From Acephala macrosclerotiorum (lineage: Eukaryota; Ascomycota; Leotiomycetes; Helotiales; Mollisiaceae), in contig MU119219.1 in assembly GCA_014904845.1 (NCBI GenBank), forward strand, positions 124,001-188,000: a stretch of 64,000 bases of DNA, written 5' to 3'. The position numbers were made by a program, and so were the translations under genes. Of this stretch, positions 11,795 through 24,965 are shown in pieces (within the stretch, counting starts at the first letter, position 1; each line of letters starts with the position of its first letter). The notes under the pieces were generated by a model. The model saw only the letters and a list, made by a program, of their open reading frames with translations, did not search any database and was not told the DNA's origin.

Positions 11795-14638
11795 CTCCAG
11801 AATCTTGGGGTCTGGAAACTCGAAGCACAGGAGGGCTTGCACGTGGGAAATGTCTGGAATTGGTACCGTAAGATATATCCACAGATGCAGTTAACCCAGG
11901 AATTCGGTCGTAGAAGATCTCAAAGGAAGGAATGCGGTTGAGAGTAGAAAAAGATCGGACACCTTCTACTTCCGGAACGTCGTGCAGCCGCGGATAGATC
12001 TGCGTTTTTATCCTGCGTGTAAATATGGACAGCGTTCTGGAAGCTGCACACAGCGACATAGGGAAGCGTCCCACCATTGATTTGTTCCCATGTCTCCGTT
12101 CATGTCGTCCCTTGTAATCACGTTATTGATTCAGAGACACGGGGATTGATTCGATAGTCCCGTCCATGTTCCCTGTGTGTGTTCAGAGGGGAATCCGTTG
12201 AGGCTTGTGACTGGGTGTCTGGTGGATGCGGGAGTGTGCTTCCTTTCGCAAGGGGCACTTTAATCACTCCTATCTCGCTAGCAAGTGCAGTACCCAGCAA
12301 AGTCTGCTCAAGATCGAATGATATCGGGGGCTAAGTCCGACATCGACATCGATGTCGCCAAGATTTGAATTCTTATGTTACGCCTTCGTGATGTCCAATC
12401 GAAATCATTCCAACATCTGCGTCGTCAGCTGGCAGTCCGAGCAGACTTTGTTCACCCTGAGGATTTGGCAGTCCCAGGGTCCTTTCCGAGTGTTCAGAGA
12501 CAAAGCGCTGGAAATGTGGCGTAGAACCCGAACGTCCAGTTAAGGTTGTGCAAGTGTTTATTTTTCCTTCAGCGGGATCGACGGTGCGGGTGGCTGACAA
12601 AAGAAACCTTCGTCCCCATCCCACCATCTCTTGTTCTGCTTGGTGTAGCTTAGTTTATTAGTTTTACGCCAGTTTGCGGGAGTCTGTTCTTGCCAGCTTT
12701 CTGGGGGTCTTGGAAAAGTGCTCGTTTGCAACTCGAAACGCTGAAGGCACAGAAATAAGGGGCCAAGATAGCGGGCCGAAGTGCTGGAGGATTGTGTCCA
12801 CTCAACTGCCTTCGTACGGAGGTACAGCGGTAAGTAATGTTAGAGCGCTAGCAAGGGTCGCAAGTTTGCTCCCTTGCATCACAATTAAAACGTACTGCCA
12901 AAACACCAAAAAAAAGACAAGTATATAGTGCTCCTTTTAAAAATGATTTCAGTCTTTAAATAAAGTTTTTTACTTGGGTATAGCGAAAGTTATAAAATGT
13001 TGAAATCGTGTGTGGCGTGCAGACCCTCGTCTAAACTAACATTATTTACCCGCTGTACCTCCGGACTCCCACTAAGGGTGGCCTGCTCCAGGGGTCACTT
13101 CCCCAATCAATGCCCTAGCCAACCACTAAACCCTGTATCGAATCGAGTTCCTATTTTACGCGATCACCAACCAAGACTTTCAGCAAGCCAATCTCCCGGA
13201 AGTCAATCAGAACATGCGGCACCAGTGCACCAATCATCGGGAGCAAGCGTTCCGAATGGGCACGTCAAGATAGTGAAATATGTGGGAGAAACGCTGATCA
13301 GACAAAGGTACGTACAGATCAACATTTATATATTTTTGCTATCAGAGCTCTAACATATTTCAAGCACTCGAAAAATTGATAATTAGACGAACAATTTTCC
13401 TAAGATTGAACTCCGAGTAGCGCTAAAATGATGAAATCTCTATGAAAATTCTGTGCCTCTGATAACAACATTGCAGTTCTCAAATGAGCCCATGGGAAGG
13501 AAGTCTCGTTTGGGACTTGCAGGAACAACTGCACCGAGCTGCCAGCCACCAACAAATAAGACTGCGGGAGGCGTCTTCGTCTCCGCCCCCCCGCCCATTG
13601 CTGACGCCACAGCAAGGTTCAACTTCCTTCTGCACCGGAAGACCCAATCCTATCATCCTCGCCCCCAGTCATATCCCTCCTTTCGGTTTGGTCCGAGAAG
13701 GTCGTTGCGAAACGATCCTCGATTGACAGATCTCTTCATACGCTGTTCCCTGTCCTACATTGGATATCATTCCTACGAAAACCAAGCGAGCCAAGAGTTT
13801 GACCAATCGTCTTGGAATTGCTTGAACACCCCACACCGAGTTGACCAATCCTCACTTGTGCAATGCGATGACGCCCTGACTTCACTTGGGATCAAGCAGG
13901 TACGAATCCAGGACCAGTGTTTGGGAAGAAAACAATGAGACAATTTACTCGTATCGGTCCGGTACGCTTGGCGCGGGGGGGGCTTTCATATCACCTTCCA
14001 CCAACGGATTGGATTCTCTTGGTCCCAAAAAGAAAATATAGCGCCGGTATTTCAAACCTCATTTCTAATGCAGCCCAATTAGCGACACAGTCTTCAAGTT
14101 GCCCAGCATCAAAGTTCAAGCGAACTTATACCCCAATCCCTCTTCTCTCCGACTTTCTTCTCTATCTCGCCAGAGAAGTGGATCTCCATGGAATGATTTT
14201 GATGACCTCTTCCACTCACCGTGCGGTAGGAAGGGATGTCTACGAGCACCAGGTTTCAAGATCGTTCTCTCCTTAAAGTTCCAATCTGAGAGTCACGCAA
14301 TTCCCTAGCATCTGGCTCATCTTTCGCAAGGGCTTTTCCGACCAGGCAAGTGGTATAACCAGCATCCTAGGTACTTCCGTATTTTGGCAGGCACACACGA
14401 CTATGTCCACTTTTCCGAACTCAGTACCGTGACCATAAACGATCAGGGTCTCCATTGTCAAGGGTGGCACAGAAAAGATCTTCTATAGAGGGTACATGTA
14501 CAAGTCCGTCTCGCTGATCTTTGCTGCTCTTCGACGAACATTTTGATCCTATGCCTTACTGTTGCTGTTCAACCCCATCGAGTCTTACCCACATCGTAAG
14601 CCATCAACACGTCCCAGATCTGGTACCGGAGCGCAGGC
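11795..14638. other. Gene-poor 2.8-kb stretch
   Basis: No gene that I can support. Several open frames (for example 12997-13353 and 13453-13938) are of random amino-acid make-up and lack motifs or a good start. The stretch holds the promoters of the MFS gene (left) and the PTH11-like gene (right). Confidence 0.45.
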
Positions 14639-16151
14639 ATGGTTCTCCCCTCTGCGGATGATCCTGCGGTTGCGTATAACAAAAGAGTGGTCCTGGCTTC
14701 GACGATTGTGGTGTTTATTGTGAGCAATGGATCGTATATCGCGAGGTTGCTCGCGAGGAAGAAGAGTGGTGCGAGATTTCAGACAGAGGACTGGATAATG
14801 GGACTGGCTCTCCCGTTTAGCTACATTCCGGCTGCGTGTTTATTTTACGGTTCGTGGTTTTCTGTCTGGAAATGGTATTTGAATCGTGACTGATGTGATG
14901 ACAGGTCTGACGGTCGGACTGGGAGAACACGAAGCCAATGTTTCCAGGGCGGATTTGAAGAAATTCAATATTGTACGTTGCAAAAGCTCATTCGTGAGAT
15001 TGGAACTGATTTAATATCTAGTCTCTTTTCGTCCTGCAAAGAGGCAATCCACCTTGTTTGCTGTGCGTCAAGACATCCATTTTACTGCTATACGCTCGTT
15101 TGTTCCCGACTCGGACTTTCAAACGAGTAGCATTTGGGGTAAGTCATTTTCTTTTCAAGTGATGCATTCAGTTGGAGGTGGTCGCCAGTAATTGAAACCC
15201 TAGGAGGGAATTCAGGAGATACAAAATCATACCACAGCACATCAATCACTCCAAAACGTTCACATACTGACTGAAGCTTCCAGGTATGGCTCTTCACCCT
15301 CGGCTGGGCCATTGCGGCTTTCTTCAGTAACATGCTCCAATGTCTCCCCATCGCGTATTTCTGGGATAAAACCATCAAAGGCGGGCATTGCATCCCCAAC
15401 GCCCTCGTCAACATCGGCATGACCAACGGCGTTCTATCCTTCGTTGGTGACATAGTCATCTTGTCACTACCTATTCCCATGGTTTGGAAATTGCAGATCA
15501 ACAAGAGAAGGAAGATGGCACTTAGCGGTATGTTCTTATTGGGAGGGTTTGTGTGTTTGACGAGTATCTTGAGGTTTATCGCGCTAGCGAAGATTAATGT
15601 CAAGGATATTACTTGTAAGTTCGCCCTTTCTCTCAAGCCCTTCATCTTCTAGAGAAAGAGGCGGTGCTGACCTGATAATAAAAACAGTCACCCAAGTCGA
15701 CCCCGGCATCTGGACCTACATCGAACTCGGCATCGGCATAACCAGCGGAAACCTCCCCCTCCTCCGCCCCCTCTTCGGTCGCTTCTTTTCCAACGGATCC
15801 CGAAACGGTTCTTCCATAACACCCTACGGCGCAACTGGCTCAAAATCATATCCTCTTTCTCGAGTTACCGATCGCAGTCATAACGGAGAGGGGTTCCATC
15901 GTATGGGAAGTGGTGCGAAGGGGACCTGTCTAGACGCCGATGTGGAGAGCGTGGGGGAGAGTGGGAGTGAGATTGAACTCAATGTGAAGGGCAAGGGAAG
16001 TTCAAATGTTGAGGTGGCTAGTGGTGGTCATGGGAGTGAGCATTCGCATGCGGGCAGCGGTATCAACGTCAAGACAGAAGTCGACTTGCGCATAGAACAG
16101 GTGCGCGCAGAGATCGAAAAGGAGACAGCCAGAGTACAGCAGAGGAGGTAA
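14639..16151 (+). CDS. PTH11-like integral membrane protein (fungal rhodopsin-type domain)
   Basis: Five exons (14639-14849, 14905-14972, 15022-15138, 15284-15614, 15688-16151) give 396 aa; introns are 55, 49, 145 and 73 nt. The protein has the seven-helix layout of the fungal rhodopsin-like (PTH11-type) family without an N-terminal CFEM domain. Family strings are ARFQTEDWIMGLALPF in loop 1, VKTSILLLYARLFPTRTF in the third helix region, WTYIELGIGITSGNLPLLRPL at the seventh helix, and GDIVILSLPIPMVWKLQI in between. A long hydrophilic tail follows (about 140 residues, Gly/Ser/Glu-rich with a closing coiled stretch VDLRIEQVRAEIEKE). Members are viewed as candidate surface receptors, but most are untested. 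No neighbour suggests a ligand. The third exon is short (39 codons) but all its splice ends are good. Confidence 0.88.
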
Positions 16152-18093
16152 CATGGCCTTCAAGAGCTTGGTAGTTGTGATGGTCTTGTGTTAAAAGAAG
16201 GATTATTATTGAAAGAAAAGGGACTTGGATGGACTTGTGTATGGATAGCATTTTTGGACTGGTGTTCTGAGTCCTGTATTTATCGCGATGATACTCCTTA
16301 TGTACGATGTCGAAGACACACGTCTTCGATCAATGATATTTTCTACCATCGCAAGAACTTCGAGCTTTGCACTTCCTTCCTTTCGAATTCTCAACCTCGG
16401 TCCTGTGCTGCTTCGGCTGAAGGTTCAATTATCCGATCTGTCAAGGACTCCCCAGTGAACAAGCCCCTGAGCATAGTCTCGGTACCGGAACCATCAACGC
16501 CTCCTCACAAGCATCCCATGCTGCGCCTCAAACCGTTCCCGGCGTTCATCGCGTTTCCGTCGTCCCAACCTGCCAGGCATTCTTTCCCAGCACGAAACCC
16601 AATATTAGAACACGCAAGTGATGGTAGAGATAGGGACGATCATTGAAAACAGAAAATCAGAATGTCGATCGGGGTGGGATGCCGCATGCCAGAAACACCA
16701 GATTGGAAGTTGGAATCCCACCAATCGCGACGAGGTACACAGTGCGGGACTCCTCCGCTTGATGCGAGAACTGGGGGAGAACTGGTTGATGTTTTAGAAG
16801 GATGTTCAAGGAACATAAGACGATGGTGATACCGGATGAAGGTGGGTTTGTTCGACTTCGAGAATCGAGAGAAGTGGGATCTCGAAACGATAAGGGCTTG
16901 GATGTAAAGCATTCATTTCTATTCTCCACGAGTTCCGTTCGTCCTTCGAAAACTTCGATTTTCCAGCTACATTTCAGGTTAGTATCAATTCCTTGCTCTT
17001 TTTCAAACTTCAGACGCATTCGAGACATTGGCAATCGAGCTGATGGTTGAGCTACTGTAGTTTGGCAATACGTTATCCTGCACTTGAGTCTCATGCGATA
17101 ATTAACCGAGACAGAAAAGGGGGGCGACAGTTAGCTGCGACTCGTCCATCGATTGAGCAGATGAACAGGATCAAACCGCCCTTATCTTAAGCCTCAAGGA
17201 TGGTCAAGGAGCAAAAGTAAGGTCAAATGTCGACAGAAGATTGCCAAACATTAAAATCATTAAGTGATTACGAGTCAAATGATGACAAAATTTCTCCTCT
17301 TAGGGAGACAATGTTGCAGTCTCAGAAAGCGAAAGGCCCCTCTCATTGCCTTTCAGTTATAGCCACAAAAGGCATCCCGCACTTGCTTCTTACAGAATTG
17401 TGTTCAACAAATCATTGCATGCAACGTCATGAGGACTTCACTTAAGACTTAAGCTCTGCCCCCTATTTTTCGCCAAGTTTCAGGCGTTTGGGCAGGCTAA
17501 ACTTCCGCGCATCATCATATTTTCCTCATTTACGCTTTCGTTCATCTTTCCGCCGCCTGGATATATGAACGGAAAGTGTTTGTAAGTTATAAGTCTTATT
17601 TATAGTTGGAAGTTGCAACTCAGAGATTCGCTTTAGAAGTCTTATTGGCCAAGTGCAGGGTTCAATTTACGCCCTACTAGCTGTAATCGTCTTCGTTTTT
17701 TCCACCTTGACACTGCAACAAAAGTAAAATTTGACTCAATCCACACGTTATTCCTAATATACACCTCTTGCTTCTTTGGCCCTGTGGTCAATCTGCATTT
17801 CAATTCCAAGAAGACGTCCTCATTTTGGCCGTCAGGCTAAACCCGTAGGCTGTCCCTTTGCCTCGTCGTCCCCTCGCACCTCGACTTTGATCGCAGCTCC
17901 AGTGATTTGCAGCGCATTATTGAACATGGCCCCTTTGTTTCCATATAATCATTCTGTAGAGTTTTTTATATTATGGGGTTCTCTCTCCTTTCGCTGAAAG
18001 CAGCCTTCTTTGTTCTTTACCTCCATCCCTCTTTGCTCATACTGTTGTTCGCAATGAATTACTATATTCTCTAACTCCAAATATTCGTGAACA
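16152..18093. other. Intergenic
   Basis: About 1.9 kb with no recognisable gene. The long frames at 16188-16646 (plus) and 16657-17094 (minus) have no family features. The right end is the presumed promoter of the SRR1-like gene. Confidence 0.45.
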
Positions 18094-19640
18094 ATGATCG
18101 AAATAGATGGATCGCAGTCAGGGCTTATGATTGAATTAGTCCTCATCCTGATTTTCTTTCTGCTAAATGTAGTCTACAATTTTGCAGTTACTAAAGTATT
18201 TCCCCGCTCGGAACCAGTACCAATTGACCCTGCATCAATTCCAGCACCGGCTTCAACTACTCCATCTTCTAACAATACACCTTCAGAGTCTATAAAAAGT
18301 CCAGAGAGCCACGCTAGCGCCAACTCTCACGTATCCTCAAGAAGATCCTCTTCGACTACTACTACCCACACAACTCACTCAACTCCCATTGGTACAGGAT
18401 CATCAGCTCCCTTAATTGCAATACCAGATGAAGAGGATGCCGAATCCAACATCGAACAGACAAGTGAACCCAGCACAAGATCCCAATACCTACACCCCCT
18501 CTACCCCCTCTGGGAGCCAGCTCCCGACCTCCCAACCCACACCTCGGACCTCCAAAAATGGCAAGAAATCTGGAACTCATCACCCTACCCAGCACAACTA
18601 ACCTCTCTCGTAAACCGCATCATCTCCGATCGCGCCGACAAACCAATCTCCAACGCCATCTGTCTAGGAATCGGCTACGGCCTCCAAAGAGAAATGCTCC
18701 AACTCACCGCCTTCAACCAAATAGTCACTCAACTCACCCTTGCCAACCCGTCCTTAGCATCCAATATTTATATTCAAGATCCGGGTATGGTGCCGGGGAT
18801 GCGAGCCCTGTGGCTCTCACACGGCTACACGATTCTCGAGAATCCGGAAGCGTTTGAGATGATTGGTCCCGAGACATTCTTGTTTTCTGCTTGGGTGGAA
18901 TGTTTCTATCTCGTTCCTAATCTGGTGGGGAAACCTGTGTCTGACCTCGCTCTGTTTGTTGGAAATGGATGGAGTCTAAAAGCTCAGATGAAAGGTACCT
19001 TTCTTTCCCCTCCCCCTTCCCAAACCAAGGTGAAATCGGCAACTAATTTCCCATCCCAGGCGTAACGGAACACACAGGAAACGGCATGATACCAGCCGAC
19101 GTCCCAGTCTACGAACCAATCATCGACTCCATGCTCGACCCTTTATTCTGCAACCGCTCTGACTTCCCCTGTGAGAGACCGGGTGGGAAATTCCCGAAGG
19201 AATACAATGAGACAGGGCCTATGAACGGACTTGCGGATCTAGATGTGTGGTGGCGACCTGCTCGAACTAAAGATCAGAAAGGTCAAGTCCGAGCTTTGAA
19301 AGCGTTTTATACCGCGTGTACGGTCGGTTTCTTGGGAGACTTTGTGGAGTTTGGGAGAGTGTATCGAGCTGGATTGAAAGACTTGGATGAGGAAGAACAG
19401 ATTGGTGTTATGTGCGGATTCTGTATCTGGAGATTTGAGAAGTATAAGAGAGAAGGAGGGCGAGGGGATCTTGTGGAGGGGTTGGAGAGGTATTGGGATA
19501 GGTATCAAGAAGGAGAGAGGGGCGAGCAGAATATGCATAACGAGCTGGGCTTCACGGGTCTGTGCGCCACAGGGCATATTTTCGCCTTTAGCGAGCCACT
19601 TTTTTGCCTTGAACTTCAAAAGTCACGACCATCATTTTAG
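18094..19640 (+). CDS. SRR1-like domain protein
   Basis: Two exons (18094-18994 and 19060-19640, intron 65 nt) give 493 aa. Near the N-terminus is one strong membrane segment (MIELVLILIFFLLNVVYNF, about residues 12-30), then a Ser/Thr/Pro-rich stretch to about residue 145. The SRR1-like domain follows: NAICLGIGYGLQREMLQLTAF, the IYIQDPGM strand and loop, and FLFSAWVECF. SRR1 was named from a plant red-light and clock gene; fungal relatives are mostly uncharacterised. After the domain comes a tail with PMNGLADLDVWWRP and FLGDFVEFGRVYRAGL. The last 32 residues, from ELGFTGLCATG to the stop, lie inside an inverted-repeat insertion (19540-19803), so the native C-terminus may have been replaced. 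Expression and the real stop should be treated with care. Confidence 0.8.
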
Positions 19641-19803
19641 AACTTTACAAGCACCACTTTTTCAATTTGCCTCAGATCTCAGCTTCGGGTTTCATTTTAG
19701 TTGAATTGCGTTTTCAATCCCTTAATCGTCTATAATTCGAGATTTTATTTCCTATTTTCGAAGAAAATACCCTGAGCGCACAGACCCGTGAAGCCCAGCT
19801 CGT
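19540..19803. repeat. Small inverted-repeat (MITE-like) insertion
   Basis: Two perfect 28-bp arms face each other at 19540-19567 and 19776-19803; the arm begins ACGAGCTGGGCTTCACGGGT. Partial similarity continues inward (CAGGG, AT, TTTTC). The full span is 264 bp, a usual MITE size. I see no clear target-site duplication. It contains the stop codon of the SRR1-like gene. Confidence 0.65.
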
Positions 19804-20030
19804 AAGGAGTGGATCAGCGGGTATGTAGAACTGTTTAGGGATGAAAGAGCAGAGAAGAGAACATTTTGTAAATTCGTTGAGGGTGATTTTAAGTTGAAAG
19901 CAAAGGCCTGGCCTATATCGATGGATTGGGGAGATAGGAACTGGACGCGTAAAGGTTGGGAAGCTTAATTTTTGAGGCGAAATAGACCGAGACAGTCGGA
20001 AAAGATTGGATGATTCAATGAAACTCCTTC

Positions 20031-20758
20031 TCAATCATCACCACCAAGAACAGGTCCCACGGGCCCAACTGGCGCCGCTCCATCATCAAGTACCGGCACA
20101 TCCTCACTACCAACCCATTCCAAAACCTTATACGGCTTCCTCACGGCCCAAATGATATCAAACCTATCACTTGGATAGGTTACCTTTTCCTTCGTGCCCG
20201 TCCCATCTTTCAGGAGCTCCTCTACAATCTTAGCGAGCTCCCCGTGCTCCCAACACACAAGGACATTGCCCGGTCCGGCATAAGACTTTGCTGCTTCAGC
20301 GGCAGCTTTCACGTCATCTCGATCGATGCTCTTGTCGACTTTGATTCCCAAGTCGCCTGCCAGAGGCTTGATAGTTTCGTATGGTCGGTCTCTGCTGCCA
20401 TCTATCCTTCCCGTTAGTCTGCTCATTCACATGCCTCGAAAATTTCAACTGAGGTGAGATGATAGAATCGAACCTTTCTTCGGATGCTCAGCAATGATAT
20501 GCTGGATATCATACACACTGTCCTTGCCAAACACCTTTCTCAATCCCTGCGCGCGTTCCACTCCCTCAGCCGAGAGACCGTTCGCATCTTCACCATTCGG
20601 AAGCTTAGGTGGTTTCTCTCCATGCCTGATCAGATAAATAATCAGAGACTGGTGTTTCGTTAGACTTTGTTTCCCCCCAAGTATAACAGCAAAAGAAAAA
20701 AGCGAGAATAATATAAACAATGAAAAGCAAAACAGCTAGGAGATTGGGACCTGACCAT
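20031..20758 (-). CDS. Histidine phosphatase (phosphoglycerate-mutase-like) protein
   Basis: The proposed model is 20756-20758 (ATG only), 20474-20648 and 20031-20401, giving 182 aa. The 72-nt second intron is secure, because joining across it restores EHPKKDGSRDRPYE. The catalytic motif is LIRHGEKPP close to the N-terminus, with the phosphorylatable His in RHG, and the second active-site His is in CWEHGEL. That layout fits the branch-2-like small histidine phosphatases found in many fungi as hypothetical proteins. The substrate is unknown. The start is weak: the open frame into the RHG exon has only a TTG, so I place a one-codon first exon with a GTCAGG donor at 20755. Another upstream exon is possible. 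The tail is Gly/Pro/Val-rich. Confidence 0.72.
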
Positions 20759-21621
20759 TGCGAGTAGTGATGATGCTCGTGAAAATGAGCAAAATTGAAG
20801 TTGCGAAACCAACTTTATTCAAGAACCACACTTTCAAAATTTTCAAAAAGACTACTTCCTAGAACCCGTTTCCCTCGTTAAGATAACAAGATTTCACAAC
20901 CTACGCCTGGGGAATCAACCATCTTATACCCCCCAAAAACCCATCATGTGTAACCAACCCACCACCAATTCAATTCAGGCAACATCTCGCGTGACACCTC
21001 ATGCAATGCCCATACCACAAAACCACCCTTCCATCACGATCACATCAGCTGAACCACATGAGCTGACATCCAGACGTGCAACAAAACCAATGAAAAACCG
21101 GCACTGCACAACGCCTCTTATTGCAATCCATGGTAGGGCTGAGCTGATGCAACCCCAGGGCTCGTTCACGATTTGCCGCCGTCGAGCTCGTGAAAGCTGA
21201 ATAGGCGGGGTAATGTATGTATGACAGAATGACAGTGCTTGTAAGGAGATGGAAGCTGATGCACAAAACCAAGATTGGAGACCTGGATAGAAGCAGCTAC
21301 TTGGCTAGAAAGATGAGCGGGGTGTAATGCCAGGAAAATTCGAATCGAAATGGATGTCTTTTGTCGTGGAAAAAAAGAATGAGGTGGTTGCGGGTGGCGG
21401 GTGGCGGGGTATATTACCCCGCACTTGGCGCTAGTAGCGATCTCGACACGCTGAAATTCAGGGGACATGCTTGAAGCGAGACTTTGCTCAGCATCAAAAG
21501 CACCAATGAAACAGAAATGGAAAGACGACGCGTAGCTTTAGCAGTTACTTAAATACTTCTAAATCTAACATTACCATACATATCGCCACAGCTCTACATT
21601 TCATCCCTCGCATATCTCCCC
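20759..21621. other. Intergenic
   Basis: No gene seen. G/C-rich short repeats (GGGTGGCGGGTGGCGGGG near 21390-21410) are the only notable feature. Confidence 0.45.
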
Positions 21622-23461
21622 TCAAAAACTCAACACCAACTTCAACAACTTCGGGAAATTCGGCGTCCCCAGCCCCGTCACAGGATCCCACCCAACAGTC
21701 GCATTCCAGCTTGCATACGGTACCACACCAGCTCCAACAAACGTAGCTCCGGTCTGTCCGTTAATACCATTGCATCCCACTGAACCACCTCCAGTGATAT
21801 CGTTCAGAGCTGTGTAGCCGATTGCGTAGAGAGCTGGGTTGATGAATCCTAATGCTGGTTTACCGGCACGGAGACGGGCGTCGTTGAGAAGGCCGATTAT
21901 GCCTGCTACAACTGGGGCAGCGGCTGAGGTTCCACCTGACCCAGAGAGAGCGCCTGCGTAGATCACCTCGTACCAAGGAGTCAAAGAATGTGCCGAAATA
22001 TCTGGGAACCCCCTTCCAGAAAAATTGGTGTATGGCTCATAATATTCCTTCGTGGCGGGACTGATATAATTATCGAGGTATGTCTGAACGGCAGTCTCCT
22101 GGTACCAAGCAGTAGGGAAATAGTTGCTGAATCCACCGGAACCATCTACCCAAGCCACCTCGGGTGTAACTGCTTGCGTACCGCCAACTGATGTGATGTA
22201 TGGGCAGGTGCCAGGGAATTGAGGCGTAAATTGGGTGGTATTCTTGCCGTCGTTGGATTTGCAAGGCGCTCCTACCCCAGTGTCACCTGCAGATTCAAGG
22301 ACGGTGATTCCGCGAAGACCCATGAAGCCGATCAGGTTGCAGACGTAAACTGCGTAACTGTATGGAACTGTTTGCTCGTCATCACCGTAGGAGTTCGAGA
22401 TGACTTGGGGGAGGGCTGAGTTCGGCTGCGAGAGGAGGTATTGATAATATGGCAGGTACGGTTCGTTGGAGTTGTCGGAAGCAAGTGGTTCATCGAGATT
22501 GGGAACTGAATATGTTAGCTTGCATTATGGCCACAAGAAAAGCAGACTCACTGAACGGCGGGCTCCCTCCAGTAATGAACTCGGTTACTGGCAGTGGGTG
22601 ACTGACTCCAACAATATACTCAGCATCCAAATCTGCCTCTCCATATGCAGCAGTCGTCGGGTCCTGATCGTTGGTTGCCCCATTGATTAGAACAGTCGAA
22701 ATGTTCTGGTGTGGGATTCCAAATTGACTCTCGAACTGAAACAAATCCGCGTAGAGAACGGATTCATTCAAGAAAGAACCGAATCCCACTCTGCTGCCAG
22801 AATGAGCATCTGATGTGTAGTTGCCAATGCTGTACAGCTGCTTGATGCACGATGGAGTAATTGAGGTCTGGCAAGAAGCAGCGACCGAAGGCGACGATGC
22901 TGAATCCTTCTTCGTCTTGGTTGCTCTGCGGAACTTTGGAGCATGGGCAACAGTCTTTCCGAAGTATGTTGTAGGTGAAATCACACCGATATATGGCACC
23001 AGATTGTCAGGAATTGAGTACTGGGTGGTCCGCAGCTTGGAGGTATCGCCACTCGTGTATGTCGCGAATGTGGTGTTGAGCAGTGTGTTGACAGTTCCAA
23101 CAGTGGTCTGGAAGGAAACAAAATGCCCATCGTTCGAGACCTGAGTAATACCAGCACTCTTCAACCACCTCTGCACAGCGTGGATTCCATCGGGATCAGG
23201 AGCAAAGTAGGAATTAAGATCGTCGGAGTCCATATGCTGTCCATATTTTGCGTTGCCTGGCGTGGACACAGCCAATAGCATGGACTGCAATTGATCAATG
23301 TTCTGTTGCACAAGACCAATGGTCAAACTGATTGTCGTGCTCGCATCTGGTGTTGAAGTTTGAGCCCATCCTTCAGGAACGGCAGCGAGCTGTTCATGAA
23401 TCACCGCCCAAGCTGGAGCAACCGACAGCAGGGCAGCGACGAAAGCAGACCGCACGAACAT
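21622..23461 (-). CDS. Sedolisin family serine protease (tripeptidyl-peptidase type)
   Basis: Two exons (22552-23461 and 21622-22505, intron 46 nt) give 597 aa. A signal peptide (MFVRSAFVAALLSVAPAWA) leads into a pro-domain of the pro-kumamolisin type (about residues 20-190, with TPGNAKYGQHMDSDDLNSYF). Mature-domain active-site residues of family S53 are visible: Glu275 and Asp279 in GEADLDAEY, the oxyanion Asp378 in SAGDTGVG, and Ser497 in SGGTSAAAP. The C-terminal Ca-binding region follows (NDITGG... and WDPVTGLGTPNF). Such enzymes act outside the cell at acid pH and remove tripeptides from protein N-termini. The start is the ATG at 23461; a longer in-frame extension has no convincing start. 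The motif around Asp378 reads SAGD where SGD is more usual, but the Asp is kept. Likely secreted and active. Confidence 0.92.
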
Positions 23462-24965
23462 GATTGAAGCTTCGACGTTGGATGCTTGCTTGGAATGCCA
23501 GCAGCCACCCGGGGCGGGTGTTGTATATGTACGGGCCCAACATTCCTCTGGTTGCTGTCCCACTCTCGAGGTTAAGATTTGACTGTGTCACGGCATGCTC
23601 GCACATGAGCATCGATTCGATATCTCTCTCCGCCCCGCACGTAAATGTGACGATCATATGTCGTGATGTCGCTGATCTGATCTGGAAGGTGCGTCGACGT
23701 TTCTCGGAGGGAGTGAAGCCAAGATATCGGCAAAAAGCTTGTCTCGGCAGGCAGAATGCTGTGGCCTGCCTATCACAGTTAGGCTTGGCAGGGGTCTTGG
23801 CAGGCCTCAATTTAAATGCAGACACCGCCTTCCTGTTCCTGAGATTGACGAAAGCTTAAATTGGTTATCTGCGTGGTTTCCCAAGCCTGCACGCCGCCAT
23901 TGTCCTCCACGAACATCTCAAGAAGCAGCTTCAAGAGCGGTCAACGATCTGATCCGTGGTGGCTTCTTCGAAGAACCTTCTCTGGAAGCTCGGAGACGCA
24001 AGACCGTCTCAAAGTTGAGACAGTGAGCGATCGTGGAGGTGGAAAACTGTCTTGCACGGTGCGGGGTATACCTCCAACTTTCCAGTCCGCTTCGTCGTTG
24101 CTTCCATTCAGCATCCCGAGTCATGACGGATCTACGATGCCAGAACATCTCGGGTGCACCGTATGGACGACATCGGTTCCTTGGGCTCATGCGCAAGGTG
24201 GACGTACATTCTTCTGTCAGTTCTCAACTCTTAAAGCTTTGAAAAGTTCCACTCCAGGGTCAATCCAAGAGTATGATTGAGAGCTACCGTCCCATTATTA
24301 TGGAACTTGTGGATGATTTTATGAGAGATCGCACAACGAGGCGTTCCCATAATATTCTCGTCTTTTCTTTGTCGGCGCGCCAAGGAAGCCAACATCAAGT
24401 GTTGGCATCAAAGAATAGAAGGTGAGGATCGAACCAAGACCATATTATCTTCCACATTCTCACAGACCGTCTTTAGCGTTGTTTGTTCCCGAGTTTGCGT
24501 GCTGCGGGATATCGTTGGCACTCCGAGCGCCAACTCCGAAAGCCATTGTGTTTATTCTGTCTAGAAGTAATGCAGTCTTGTGTATCTTTCAGTCGGTTAG
24601 TTTGGACATGGAGTCTCGGGCCTGGATGGGTGCTGGCACCAAGAGCCTGCAATTTTAGCGAGCAGTGCCTTGAAGACTCAGGCACGAGACACTGGAGCCC
24701 GAAGCACCATCTCGGTCAGTGAGTGCGTCCCGAAGAGATGCAGCTCTCAGACTTGCTTCTTTGCTGGTATGTAGAGATGATAATTGGGGGTATGTGGTAC
24801 GGTTCCTGCACGTGAATCGTTCTGGGCAAGTAATGGACGAAGTTGCAAGCCCCTTTCTCCTCGCCTAGACCGCCTCCACATTATCACCGGGTGCCTCTAA
24901 CAGGACGGAGAAAATGACTCAATGCTCTCCACCAAAGTCGAACATTCCACCACTCCCATCCAACC
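23462..24965. other. Intergenic
   Basis: About 1.5 kb. The left end is the protease promoter, with a TATA-like tatatgta at 23523-23530 about 65 bp from the start codon and a C/G-rich block beside it. Long frames around 23464-24280 show no family motif and overlap the promoter. Confidence 0.4.

Noticed and set aside
13453..13938. 161-codon plus-strand frame
   Set aside because: Starts with GTG, composition is random-like, no motif or splice context.
16657..17094. 145-codon minus-strand frame
   Set aside because: No family feature; amino-acid make-up looks like noncoding DNA.
23464..24280. Overlapping plus-strand frames in the protease promoter
   Set aside because: They overlap the presumed promoter of the sedolisin gene and contain no recognisable domain.
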